Below, piece by piece: positions 1 to 6,878 of a stretch of DNA of 7,574 bases. The stretch's first letter is position 1. Every line of letters begins with the position of its first letter. The stretch is from Parcubacteria group bacterium. Lineage in GTDB: Bacteria; Patescibacteriota; Minisyncoccia; UBA6257; JAAZHW01. Location: positions 1 to 7,574 of the forward strand of contig JAAZHW010000007.1 in the NCBI GenBank assembly GCA_012510515.1. Reading direction: 5' to 3'. The position numbers and the translations under genes are program-made. The notes beneath the pieces were generated by a model, which did no database searches, was not told the origin of the DNA, and saw only the letters and a program-made list of their open reading frames with translations.

Positions 1-1910
1 CTACTAGTATTCCTCCGCATAATTTAGGAGAAGTTTGTGATGCCTTGGTTTATTTAGTTGATCATCCCAATGCCGAAATTAAAGATTTATTAAATTTCAT
101 TCAAGGTCCTGATTTTCCAACTGGTGGTATCATTTATAACAAACAATCATTGGAAGAAATTTATAACAACGGAAGAGGAGCGATTACCGTTCGAGCGGCA
201 ACAGAAATTCAAGAAAAAAAATCAGGTCAATTTGATATTGTTATTACTGAAATTCCTTATCAAGTAAATAAATCGGATCTTTTAGCCAAAATTGCCGATT
301 TTGTTCAAAATAAAAAAATAGAAGGAATTAAAGACGTGAGAGATGAATCAGATAAAGAGGGATTACAAATTACTATTCAATTAAAAAATGATGCTCATCC
401 GCAAAAAATTTTAAATAATTTATTTAAACATACTGATTTACAAAAAAACTTTCACGTTAATTTTTTGGCCTTAGTAGATGGTGTTCAACCATTAACCCTT
501 TCTCTTAAAGGACTATTAGAAGAGTTTATTAAACATCGTCAAGTAATTATTTATAAACGTTCGGAATTTGATTTGATTAAAGCTAAAAATCGTTTGCATA
601 TTTTACAAGGATTATTAAAAGCATTGGCTAATATTGATGCGATTATTAAAGCTATTAAAAGTTCTAAAAATCGAGAGGAGGCAAAACAGAAATTAATGAA
701 AAATTTTAAATTAACCGTTATTCAATCAGAAGCAATTTTAGAAATGAAATTACAAACACTGGTTGGGTTAGAAAGACAAAAATTAGAAGAAGAAGCTAAG
801 TTAAAAGAAAAGGAAATCAAAGATTTAGAAGAAGTTTTGCGCAATCCTAAAAAAGTTTTACAAATTATTAAACAGGAAACATTAGAATTAAAAAATAAAT
901 ATGCTGATAATCGATTAACGCGAGTGGTTAATGCTCCGCTTGGCGAATTTAAAGAAGAGGATTTAATTTCGTCTCGCGAAGTGGTAATTATGATGACGTA
1001 TGATGGTTATATTAAAGCTTTTGAGCCAGAAACAATTCGCGCTCAAAAAAGAGGCGGTAGAGGAATGGTAGGTTTTGATGTTAAAGAAGAAGATAAAATC
1101 AAACATATATTGCAAGTAAATACCCACGATAATTTATTATTTGTTAGTGAAAGCGGAAAAATTTTTCAATTACGAGCTTTTGAAATTCCAATGGCTTCGC
1201 GTACTTCCAAAGGAAAAAGTGTTTTTAATTTTATTGAATTACCTCAAAACGAATCAATTGCGGCAATAGTTTCTTATCCTTTTGAAGAGAAAAAATCCGA
1301 AAATTATTTAGTAATGATTACAAAAAACGGGATGATTAAAAAAATGCCCTTAGCTGATTTTAGTAATATTAGACGCTCGGGAATTATTGCGATGAAATTA
1401 AAAGAAGGAGATGAATTAAAAGATGCTAAAGTGGTGCATAAAAATGATGAATTGATAGTTTTGTCTTCAATGGGACAAGCATTAAGATTTTCCGAAAAAG
1501 ATTTAAGACCAATGGGACGGACGGCGAGTGGTGTTTTGGGTATGAAATTAAAAAAACAAAAAGATAATTTTGTTGTCGGATTTGATGTTATTTCTCCTGA
1601 ATTAAAAAATGGAATGCTTTTGATTGTAATGGAAAATGGTTTTGGAAAAAGAACTTTATTAAAAGAATATCGTTTGCAGCGTCGCGGTGGTCAAGGTATT
1701 AAAGTGGCAAAAATTACAGAAAAAACTGGAAAATTAGTAGCAGTAAAAGTTTTAAGTCAAAACACTAAGGAAGTTTTAATTATTTCCAAAAAAGGCATTT
1801 TAATCAAAACAGATTTAACTAATATTTCTCGTCAATCAAGAGTTTCTCAAGGAGTGAAAATTATTCGATTAGATGATGATGATTTGGTGGCCGGCGTTGT
1901 GGTTTTATAA
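1..1910 (+). CDS. gyrA: DNA gyrase subunit A, 5'-truncated by the window edge
   Basis: GyrA is the DNA-cleaving and DNA-wrapping subunit of gyrase, the cytoplasmic A2B2 enzyme that uses ATP to introduce negative supercoils. The frame is open from base 3 (TSIPPHNLGEV, a GyrA signature), so the TTG at 45 is not the true start. About 635 codons are present. By comparison with E. coli GyrA roughly 180 N-terminal residues are missing, including the winged helix and catalytic tyrosine. The remainder shows GPDFPTGG, EIPYQVNK and RDESDKEG of the breakage-reunion domain, then a long Lys/Glu-rich coiled coil, then the C-terminal beta-pinwheel. The GyrA box QKRGGRG at 1044-1064 separates gyrase from ParC. 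A second box-like QRRGGQG at 1677-1697 lies in the last blade, as in other GyrAs. The gene ends with TAA, and the next start is 25 nt downstream. Confidence 0.97.
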   Translation, partial: TSIPPHNLGEVCDALVYLVDHPNAEIKDLLNFIQGPDFPTGGIIYNKQSLEEIYNNGRGAITVRAATEIQEKKSGQFDIVITEIPYQVNKSDLLAKIADFVQNKKIEGIKDVRDESDKEGLQITIQLKNDAHPQKILNNLFKHTDLQKNFHVNFLALVDGVQPLTLSLKGLLEEFIKHRQVIIYKRSEFDLIKAKNRLHILQGLLKALANIDAIIKAIKSSKNREEAKQKLMKNFKLTVIQSEAILEMKLQTLVGLERQKLEEEAKLKEKEIKDLEEVLRNPKKVLQIIKQETLELKNKYADNRLTRVVNAPLGEFKEEDLISSREVVIMMTYDGYIKAFEPETIRAQKRGGRGMVGFDVKEEDKIKHILQVNTHDNLLFVSESGKIFQLRAFEIPMASRTSKGKSVFNFIELPQNESIAAIVSYPFEEKKSENYLVMITKNGMIKKMPLADFSNIRRSGIIAMKLKEGDELKDAKVVHKNDELIVLSSMGQALRFSEKDLRPMGRTASGVLGMKLKKQKDNFVVGFDVISPELKNGMLLIVMENGFGKRTLLKEYRLQRRGGQGIKVAKITEKTGKLVAVKVLSQNTKEVLIISKKGILIKTDLTNISRQSRVSQGVKIIRLDDDDLVAGVVVL

Positions 1911-1935
1911 AAATTTTTGTGTTAAAATAATTTAT

Positions 1936-2463
1936 ATGACCGAGTTGTTTAATCCGAAAACAGTAGTAGCTCAATTAAATATTTCTCCCGGTTTGGTGGT
2001 GGCTGATTTTGGTTGCGGGGGTGGTTATTTTACAATAGAGGTTGCACAAGTAGTTGGTGATAATGGTAAAGTTTTTGCTATTGATGTTGTTCCAGAAAAT
2101 TTAGAATCAATTCGTTCGTTAGCTAAAATAAAAGGTTTAAATAACATTGAAACGCGTTGGGCTAATTTAGAAAAAACAAGTACTTTGGATTTTAATATTT
2201 GTGATAGAGTCATTATTATTAATCTTTTATTTCAAGTAGAAAAAAAATTACATTATCGTATTTTTGAAGAAGCTTATAATGTTTTAAAAAAAGGAGGTCA
2301 GCTGACGGTTATTGATTGGAAGCCGGAAAGTTTACTGGGTCCTCCTAAAAATACTCGTTTGTCGCTTGAAGAAGCAATAACAATGGCCCAAAAAGCAAAT
2401 TTTAATTTTATTAAAACGTTGGAAATAGACGACGCTCATTGGTGCGCTATATTTCAAAAATAA
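1936..2463 (+). CDS. Class I SAM-dependent methyltransferase, substrate unknown
   Basis: A 175-residue cytoplasmic protein with a Rossmann-fold methyltransferase core. Motif I is VADFGCGGG (residues 22-30), which binds S-adenosylmethionine. The acidic end of strand 2 is in VFAIDVVPENLE (D50), expected to contact the ribose. Motif IV surrounds CDRVIIINLLF (D90), and LKKGGQLTVIDW (118-129) is the usual post-core strand. The layout resembles small UbiE/ArsM-like methyltransferases, but the C-terminal part that would define the substrate is short and undiagnostic. I chose ATG 1936 because the longer in-frame option at 1873 would overlap gyrA by 38 nt with an unconvincing N-terminus, and homology-like sequence starts at MTELFNPKTVV. 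No Shine-Dalgarno sequence precedes it. It ends 5 nt before the solute-binding protein gene, so co-transcription is likely; a functional link to either neighbour is not evident. Confidence 0.85.
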   Translation: MTELFNPKTVVAQLNISPGLVVADFGCGGGYFTIEVAQVVGDNGKVFAIDVVPENLESIRSLAKIKGLNNIETRWANLEKTSTLDFNICDRVIIINLLFQVEKKLHYRIFEEAYNVLKKGGQLTVIDWKPESLLGPPKNTRLSLEEAITMAQKANFNFIKTLEIDDAHWCAIFQK

Positions 2464-2468
2464 AAATT

Positions 2469-3749
2469 ATGGCTCAACAAATTACTAAATCTCAAAAAAT
2501 TATTTTTATTGTTATTGCCGCAATTGTTTTAATTATTGTGTTGATGGTTTTGGGTATTTTACCGGGATTGAAAATTAACGATCAAAAATCTTCAACAAAA
2601 CAGATACCTATTACTTTAGAATTTTGGGGAATTGATAATGAAAGCGCCTACGTTCCAATAATAGAAAAATACAGAGCTTTACATAATAATATTACCATTA
2701 ATTATCATCAAATTAATGAAGAAAATTACGAAAATCAATTAATAGAATCTTTGGCAGCTCAAAATGGTCCGGATATTTTAATGTTAAAACACAATTGGAT
2801 TCCTAAACATTATAATAAGTTATACCCTTCAGATGTTTTATTGAAAGATTTAAAATTAACCTTCGTTGATGTTGTTAGCAATGATTTATATTATCAAAAC
2901 AAAGTTTGGGCATTGCCTTTGTGGGTTGATACTTTGGCGCTTTATTATAATAAAGATTTGTTTAATAGCGCTTCAATTCCTTTGCCACCAACAACGTGGG
3001 AAGAGTTTTTAGAAGATACAAAACTTTTAACTAAAAAAGACAATACGGGAAATATTATTCAATCAGGAGCTGCTTTAGGTACGGTTAATAATATTCCCAA
3101 TTCTATTGATATTCTTTTGTTGTTAATGATGCACAACAATCAACCAATTGTTAATGAAAATGGGCGAGGGATTTTTGATACAAATAACGGCTCTAATGCT
3201 GTTAATTTCTATTTAAGTTTTGCTAATCCAGCGAGTAGTAATTATTCATGGAATGAAAGTTTTCCTGAATCCATTGAAGCCTTTACTCAAAATAAAGTAG
3301 CAATGATAATCGATTATAGTTCGGCTATTAAAAAAATAGAATCGCTTAATGCTTATTTAAATTATAGCATTGTTCCTTTGCCTCAACCAGCTCAAACTTT
3401 AAATAAACAAAATTATGCTGATTATTGGGTTTATGGTGTTTCGGGAATTTCTAAAAATCCTCAAGCCGCTTGGAATTTTATATATTATTTAATCAACGAA
3501 GGAGCGGTTGATTATTTAAACAATACTTTTAGGCCAGCGGCTAATCGAGTTTTAATCCAAAGTTGTAAAACAGACGAAAAATTAGGAGTATTTTGCGAGC
3601 AAGCTTTAACAGCTAAAACCTGGTTTCAATTAAATCCAGAGAAAAATTATCAAATTTTAAGAAGCATGTTAGAATCAATAATTTCTGGTAGAACAAATAT
3701 AAGAAATGCTTTAGGCCAAGCGGCCAAAATGATAAATACTTCTAATTAA
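2469..3749 (+). CDS. Membrane-anchored extracellular solute-binding protein (ABC sugar-binding type)
   Basis: A 426-residue protein resembling family 1 (UgpB/MalE-like) solute-binding proteins, which capture sugars or similar ligands outside the membrane. Residues 10-33 form one strong hydrophobic helix after a Lys-containing start. There is no lipobox cysteine and no clear cleavage site, so it is probably a signal anchor. The exported part carries family hallmarks: ITLEFWGIDNE near 48-58, a helix ending in PDILMLKHNW, VWALPLWVDTLALYYNKDLF (ligand-cleft strand and hinge), PPTTWEEFLEDTKLL, and late AWNFIYYLINEGAV. ATG 2469 is preferred over in-frame codons upstream (from 2439), which would overlap the methyltransferase. 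No permease or ATPase gene lies nearby. It may serve a transporter encoded elsewhere or act as a surface binding protein with the pilin genes that follow at zero spacing; that link is inference. Confidence 0.85.
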   Translation: MAQQITKSQKIIFIVIAAIVLIIVLMVLGILPGLKINDQKSSTKQIPITLEFWGIDNESAYVPIIEKYRALHNNITINYHQINEENYENQLIESLAAQNGPDILMLKHNWIPKHYNKLYPSDVLLKDLKLTFVDVVSNDLYYQNKVWALPLWVDTLALYYNKDLFNSASIPLPPTTWEEFLEDTKLLTKKDNTGNIIQSGAALGTVNNIPNSIDILLLLMMHNNQPIVNENGRGIFDTNNGSNAVNFYLSFANPASSNYSWNESFPESIEAFTQNKVAMIIDYSSAIKKIESLNAYLNYSIVPLPQPAQTLNKQNYADYWVYGVSGISKNPQAAWNFIYYLINEGAVDYLNNTFRPAANRVLIQSCKTDEKLGVFCEQALTAKTWFQLNPEKNYQILRSMLESIISGRTNIRNALGQAAKMINTSN

Positions 3750-3857
3750 ATGTTTAAAAAAGAAATCAAAATTATTTTATTATTTTTAATAATCTTTATT
3801 TTTTGGGGATGTTTTTATCATTTTCGGCCTCAGTTTAAGCTTAACAAAAACCAGTGA
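3750..3857 (+). CDS. 35-residue hydrophobic peptide, possibly the detached signal peptide of the next gene
   Basis: The ATG directly abuts the TAA of the solute-binding protein gene. It starts MFKKEIKIILLFLIIFIFW, a positive N-terminus followed by a hydrophobic core of about 17 residues, then GCFYHF and a polar tail ending in TGA. This is the shape of a signal peptide or small membrane protein. The WGC stretch is a poor lipobox and no AXA cleavage site is visible. The TGA overlaps the GTG of the following frame (GTGA). One extra A in the A5 run at 3846-3850 would join the two frames into one protein. The three downstream pilins all carry an N-terminal signal sequence and the next frame does not, so I favour this being its displaced N-terminus. 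A genuine, translationally coupled small protein remains possible. Confidence 0.45.
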   Translation: MFKKEIKIILLFLIIFIFWGCFYHFRPQFKLNKNQ

Positions 3858-4220
3858 ATACCGAAATAAATGCTGTTAGCGAAAAAGGAATAATGTCTGG
3901 AATAAAAAAATCTTATTTAGATTTTAGACAATGTGAATTTCAAGATGTTTTACAAATTATAGCCAACGTCTTTAAATTATTACGAAGTTTAGCTTTTTAT
4001 GCAGCAATAGGGTTTACAATATTTGGAGGGATAAAAATGATTATTTTGCAGGGCAATTCTAAAAATTTAGAATCAGCTAAAAAAACATTAACATCGGTAT
4101 TGATTGGAGTATTAATTACTTATGATGCTAGTTGTAAATATTGTCATTATTTTAATTTTGGGTTATTCTTTAAGTTATGAGGCTATCATTAAGCTAACTA
4201 ATAAAATAATTAAAATGTAA
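3854..4220 (+). pseudogene. T4SS pilin-like protein, frameshifted (TM2 lies in another frame)
   Basis: The first frame (GTG 3854 to TGA 4180, 108 codons) gives FRQCEFQDVLQIIANVFKLL, a first membrane helix (SLAFYAAIGFTIFGGIKMII), the polar loop LQGNSKNLESAKKTLTS and the start of helix 2 (VLIGVLIT). It then degenerates into polar sequence (YDASCKYCHYF). Skipping one base near 4121 enters the frame from ATG 4122, which reads MMLVVNIVIILILGYSLSY and runs to TAA 4218-4220, supplying the missing second helix. The layout (helix, Gly/Asn plus KxxxAKK loop, helix) matches TrbC/VirB2-like pilins such as its downstream neighbours. An alternative start, ATG 3893, has AAAAAGGAA just upstream. Whether this is a mutation, an assembly error or recoding cannot be decided here. 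No slippery site typical of programmed +1 shifting is evident. Confidence 0.75.
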
Positions 4221-4224
4221 AAAA

Positions 4225-4860
4225 ATGATTAAAAAAGTGTTTAAAATTGAAAAAAATAACTTGACGAGAATCATTTTCTTTTTTACACTATTAATAGGAT
4301 TAATTTTAATAATTTATTCATCGCTTCCGATTGTTAGAGTTGTTAGAGCGGTTCCGGAATCTACATCTACAGACGCGGAACTTTACGATCCTTTAGGTGG
4401 AGCCACTATTACTGGTTTTGGGCAAAAAATAATTAGTTGGTTTTTAGATTTAGCCGTACCTCTAACAGCTATTATGACAATGTGGGGTGCTATTCTTTTA
4501 ATGAGCGCCGGGGGTGATCCTAAAAAAATAAAACAAGGTCAAGATGCTTTAACTTATGCGGTGGTTGGACTGGCAGTAATAATGATAATTGAAGGATTGT
4601 TTAGCTTTAGTATTAAAACGATAGAAGAAGCTAATAATGTTTCATCTTTACTTCAAGTTATAGAGCGATATCTTTTATTGATTGGTGGTCCGATAGCGAT
4701 TATTATGTTTTTATACGGAGGTTTTTTAATGGGAACTGGTACACCGGATAATATTAAAAAAGCCAATAAAGTTTTTATCTGGACAAGTGTGGCTTTAGCT
4801 ATAATTAGTGTTTTTAGTGTTTCTAGTTTAATAAGTTTAATTAATCAATTAGCAAAATAA
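4225..4860 (+). CDS. Double-module T4SS pilin-like membrane protein (tandem fusion)
   Basis: A 211-residue protein with an N-terminal signal sequence (hydrophobic residues 16-36, likely cleaved near VVRA, residues 39-42) and two consecutive TrbC/VirB2-like units. Unit 1 has helices at about 71-95 and 110-129 around the loop SAGGDPKKIKQGQDAL. Unit 2 has helices at about 149-169 and 185-204 around GTGTPDNIKKANKVF. Both loops are Lys-rich, fitting a cytoplasmic position under the positive-inside rule, with termini and the EEANN linker outside. VirB2-family proteins are normally one unit of about 100 residues, so this looks like duplication and fusion. It begins 4 nt after the frameshifted pilin and ends 4 nt before the next one. 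It could be a structural minor subunit or a membrane platform protein; the exact role is unknown. Confidence 0.8.
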   Translation: MIKKVFKIEKNNLTRIIFFFTLLIGLILIIYSSLPIVRVVRAVPESTSTDAELYDPLGGATITGFGQKIISWFLDLAVPLTAIMTMWGAILLMSAGGDPKKIKQGQDALTYAVVGLAVIMIIEGLFSFSIKTIEEANNVSSLLQVIERYLLLIGGPIAIIMFLYGGFLMGTGTPDNIKKANKVFIWTSVALAIISVFSVSSLISLINQLAK

Positions 4861-4864
4861 ATTT

Positions 4865-5224
4865 ATGAAAAATAAAGTTTTAATATTTAGTTTAATAATA
4901 AATATAATAATAATGGGCTTGGCTTTACCAGTTTTTGCTCAATCAAACACAAATCAAAACACGGAAGCAGAATCAATTCAAATTAGTAGTATAGATGATA
5001 TTTTAACTATCATTGGCAATATTACTTCGTGGATGTATCGAATTCTTTTGGCAATAGTGGTGATTTTCGTGTTAATGGCAGCATTTACTTTTTTAACTTC
5101 CAGTGATAATACTGATAAGATTAAAAAAGCTAGAAATCAAATTTTGTATGCGGCCATTGCTGTAGTAGTAGCTATTTTATCTTTTAGCGTTTCCACTATT
5201 ATTACCAATGTTTTAGGTGAATAA
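4865..5224 (+). CDS. T4SS pilin-like protein (TrbC/VirB2 type), first of a paralogous pair
   Basis: A 119-residue precursor. The signal peptide is residues 1-25 with a good signal peptidase I site, VFA before QS. A short Asn/Gln-rich mature N-terminus leads to an amphipathic segment (SIDDILTIIGNITSW), membrane helix 1 at about 56-77, a polar positive loop (TSSDNTDKIKKARNQ) and helix 2 at about 93-113 (ILYAAIAVVVAILSFSVS). This is the VirB2/TrbC pilin plan, in which the processed subunit assembles a pilus or sits in the inner membrane of a type IV secretion or conjugation-like apparatus. A hand alignment with the 5264-5647 product gives about 38 identities in 74 residues, pointing to tandem duplication. 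The start lies 4 nt after the previous stop with no Shine-Dalgarno motif. Confidence 0.85.
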   Translation: MKNKVLIFSLIINIIIMGLALPVFAQSNTNQNTEAESIQISSIDDILTIIGNITSWMYRILLAIVVIFVLMAAFTFLTSSDNTDKIKKARNQILYAAIAVVVAILSFSVSTIITNVLGE

Positions 5225-5263
5225 ATAATAAAAATTTTAAAAAGGTCGATAAAAAATAAAACA

Positions 5264-5647
5264 ATGAAAAAAATTTCCAATATCGCTGTAATAATTAGTA
5301 TTTTAATTTTAAGCGTAGTACCAATGGTTGGTTTAATTAATTCTGCTGATGCTGAGATTATATCTACAGGTGTAGGTACATATAATACTCCTGCGGCACG
5401 CGACGCAAATGAATGGTTGGATGTGATTCGTAATGTTATTACATGGGTTTATGCTATTTTTATAATAGTAGCCATAATTTTTGTTTTAATAGCGGCTTTT
5501 CAATATTTAACTTCGTCCGGAAGTCAAGATAAAGTCAAAAAAGCAACCAATATGCTAATGTATGCTGCTATTGCTATTGTAGTTGCTGTTTTAGCCTTTA
5601 GTATTACCAGAATAATAGGTACTATTATAGGAGAAGATACTCTCTAA
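5264..5647 (+). CDS. T4SS pilin-like protein (TrbC/VirB2 type), second of the pair
   Basis: A 127-residue precursor with a clear signal peptide (KK start, hydrophobic core 7-24, cleavage after SADA at residue 30). The mature protein has a Gly/Asn/Ala-rich lead, then NEWLDVIRNVITWVYA, helix 1 at about 62-80, the loop TSSGSQDKVKKATNM and helix 2 at about 98-116 (MYAAIAIVVAVLAFSIT). The family plan matches the preceding gene; LTSS, DKxKKA, YAAIA and AFS/SFS are shared. The 39-nt gap before it is the widest within the pilin cluster and contains AAAGGTCG at 5241-5248, too far from the ATG (15 nt) for a normal ribosome binding site. It is the last gene before the terminator, so it may be set at a different level from the others. 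It is a candidate major pilin by its clean, compact structure, but that is inference. Confidence 0.87.
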   Translation: MKKISNIAVIISILILSVVPMVGLINSADAEIISTGVGTYNTPAARDANEWLDVIRNVITWVYAIFIIVAIIFVLIAAFQYLTSSGSQDKVKKATNMLMYAAIAIVVAVLAFSITRIIGTIIGEDTL

Positions 5648-5673
5648 TGATGGGTTTTTATTATCTAAAATTT

Positions 5674-5708
5674 AATAACAATACCCGCTTTTAGCGGGTA
5701 TTGTTATT
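5674..5708. terminator. Shared bidirectional hairpin terminator between convergent gene runs
   Basis: A perfect 15-bp inverted repeat, AATAACAATACCCGC (5674-5688) and its complement (5694-5708), with a 5-nt TTTTA loop. On the plus strand it is followed by TTTTA and ends the pilin run 26 nt after the last stop. On the minus strand it starts 5 nt past the tRNA-Arg 3' end and is followed by AAATTTTAG. The plus side looks the stronger intrinsic terminator, although its T-run is short unless the T-rich base of the stem is counted. Confidence 0.85.
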
Positions 5709-5713
5709 TTTAG

Positions 5714-5785
5714 TGTCCTTGGCAGGAGTTGAACCCGCATCTCTCCCTTAGGACGGGATTGCTCTATCCATTGAGCTACAAGGAC
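5714..5785 (-). tRNA. tRNA-Arg (anticodon CCT)
   Basis: A 72-nt cloverleaf on the minus strand, reading codon AGG. The acceptor stem GTCCTTG/CAAGGAC has 7 pairs with A as discriminator. The D arm is GCTC/GAGC with loop AATGGATA. The anticodon arm is ATCCC-GTCCTAA-GGGAG, with anticodon at 5750-5752 and one mismatch (A27-G43) at the outer end. The variable region is 4 nt and the T arm is GCGGG-TTCAACT-CCTGC with one G-T pair. CCA is not encoded, so it must be added after transcription. It lies 16 nt after the lamin-tail-like gene and probably shares its transcript. Confidence 0.95.
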
Positions 5786-5801
5786 AAATAAATAAAATTA
5801 A

Positions 5802-6878
5802 TTAATATTGATAAACGTCAACGATAGCTCCGGTTGCATCTTTTAAAATTATTTTATCGTGATTAAAATCGGCAAATTGTTCATTAGCAAAAACATACCA
5901 CTCTTTTTTAAAGAAATTATCAGAATACTGATAGCGATTAACGCAAGCATTATAACCATAATAATCATTTAGAAATTGTTGACAGACTGGGTCGTTATTA
6001 AAATGATTAATATCATTTGAAGAAGGTATTTGACAAGCATTTAGGTTATTAATAAAAAATTGACACTCGTTAGAAAAATAAGAAATTTCTGTTTGATTGG
6101 GACGAGGACAATCTTTGAGAAAAATAAAGTTAAAATCGTAAGCATTAGTCAAATAACCAAAACAACGATTTAAATAAAAATTAAAATTTAGAGGACTTTT
6201 TTTACCTATTAAATAAAGATAATCTCCATTTTTTAAAACGATATCTTCAAAAATCATTTTATTATCAGGACGAAATAATTTTACTCCATCAGAAATAGTT
6301 ATTTTTTTAAAAGAAGATTCAATAGTCCAATTAGAAATATTTATATCATTGCCATAATTATATAAAACTAATTTTTGAGGATAAGAATTTAATATAGAGG
6401 TAATTTTTATTTGACCAACCTCTGAAGAGATTTTTCCAATAAACTTTCTTGAAGCTGGTGTATAATCTTCTATTCCATCTTTGGTTTTAGCTCGAACAGA
6501 AAAATGATAAATATGTTCACCCGGTAATAATTGAATAGTGCGACTATTGCTTGAACTTATCTGCCAATCTTTGTCTATTTCATCAATTTTTGTCTCAAAA
6601 ATTATATTACGAAAATCCCCATTCCAAATAGCCACAAATTGAAAGGTTACAACCGGTGTATTAGAAATAATTTCTCCATCTTTGGGTCCATTAACAATTA
6701 CTGTTTCTGGTCTTGGTCCAGAATAGTAAGTGGGATAAGCGGTTGTAATATTAGAATTTTTTGAGGAATTGTTAGAACTAATTCCCGGCACTGGAATGGG
6801 GATGGGACTAAAATTTAATGCTATTATTATAATTCCAATTGTGATAACAAGAAAAGCTAGTAGTACTTTTTTAGGCAT
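5802..6878 (-). CDS. Exported FN3-like/lamin-tail-like protein with six cysteines
   Basis: A 358-residue surface protein. Residues 4-21 form a signal anchor, followed by a Pro/Ser/Asn-rich linker (24-45). Residues 60-148 resemble a fibronectin III/Ig-like module (NGPKDGEIISNTPVVTFQF ... LLPGEHIYHFSVRAKTKDG). Residues 155-358 resemble a lamin-tail domain: IKITSILNS, KLVLYNYGNDINISNWTIES, a KNGDYLYLIGK strand and the closing DKIILKDATGAIVDVYQY. An insert between its strands holds all six cysteines (239, 257, 272, 282, 299, 312), which could form three disulfides outside the cell. Its start overlaps the hsp20 stop by 8 nt, suggesting coupled translation. Ligand and function are unknown; adhesion or cell-surface binding is a guess from domain type. 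The fold assignment rests on pattern recognition only. Confidence 0.75.
   Translation of the reverse strand: MPKKVLLAFLVITIGIIIIALNFSPIPIPVPGISSNNSSKNSNITTAYPTYYSGPRPETVIVNGPKDGEIISNTPVVTFQFVAIWNGDFRNIIFETKIDEIDKDWQISSSNSRTIQLLPGEHIYHFSVRAKTKDGIEDYTPASRKFIGKISSEVGQIKITSILNSYPQKLVLYNYGNDINISNWTIESSFKKITISDGVKLFRPDNKMIFEDIVLKNGDYLYLIGKKSPLNFNFYLNRCFGYLTNAYDFNFIFLKDCPRPNQTEISYFSNECQFFINNLNACQIPSSNDINHFNNDPVCQQFLNDYYGYNACVNRYQYSDNFFKKEWYVFANEQFADFNHDKIILKDATGAIVDVYQY

Noticed and set aside
1873..1935. Longer N-terminus for the methyltransferase
   Set aside because: It would overlap gyrA by 38 nt and add a sequence unlike the family; ATG 1936 gives a standard start.
2025..2213. Minus-strand 62-codon open frame
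   Set aside because: It lies wholly inside the methyltransferase core (motif I region) and has no family resemblance.
2439..2468. Earlier start for the solute-binding protein
   Set aside because: It overlaps the methyltransferase end and adds residues ahead of a normal MAQQITK signal-anchor start.
3855..3857. TGA might be a sense codon (glycine code 25), as the convincing intact genes all end in TAA
   Set aside because: No in-frame TGA occurs inside any intact gene, and reading through 3855 gives a TAA after three more codons with no recognisable sequence gained.
4025..4039. GGAGGG six bases before an in-frame ATG at 4037, resembling an internal ribosome site
   Set aside because: The bases encode the GGIK turn within membrane helix 1 of the pilin; a product starting there would lack that helix.
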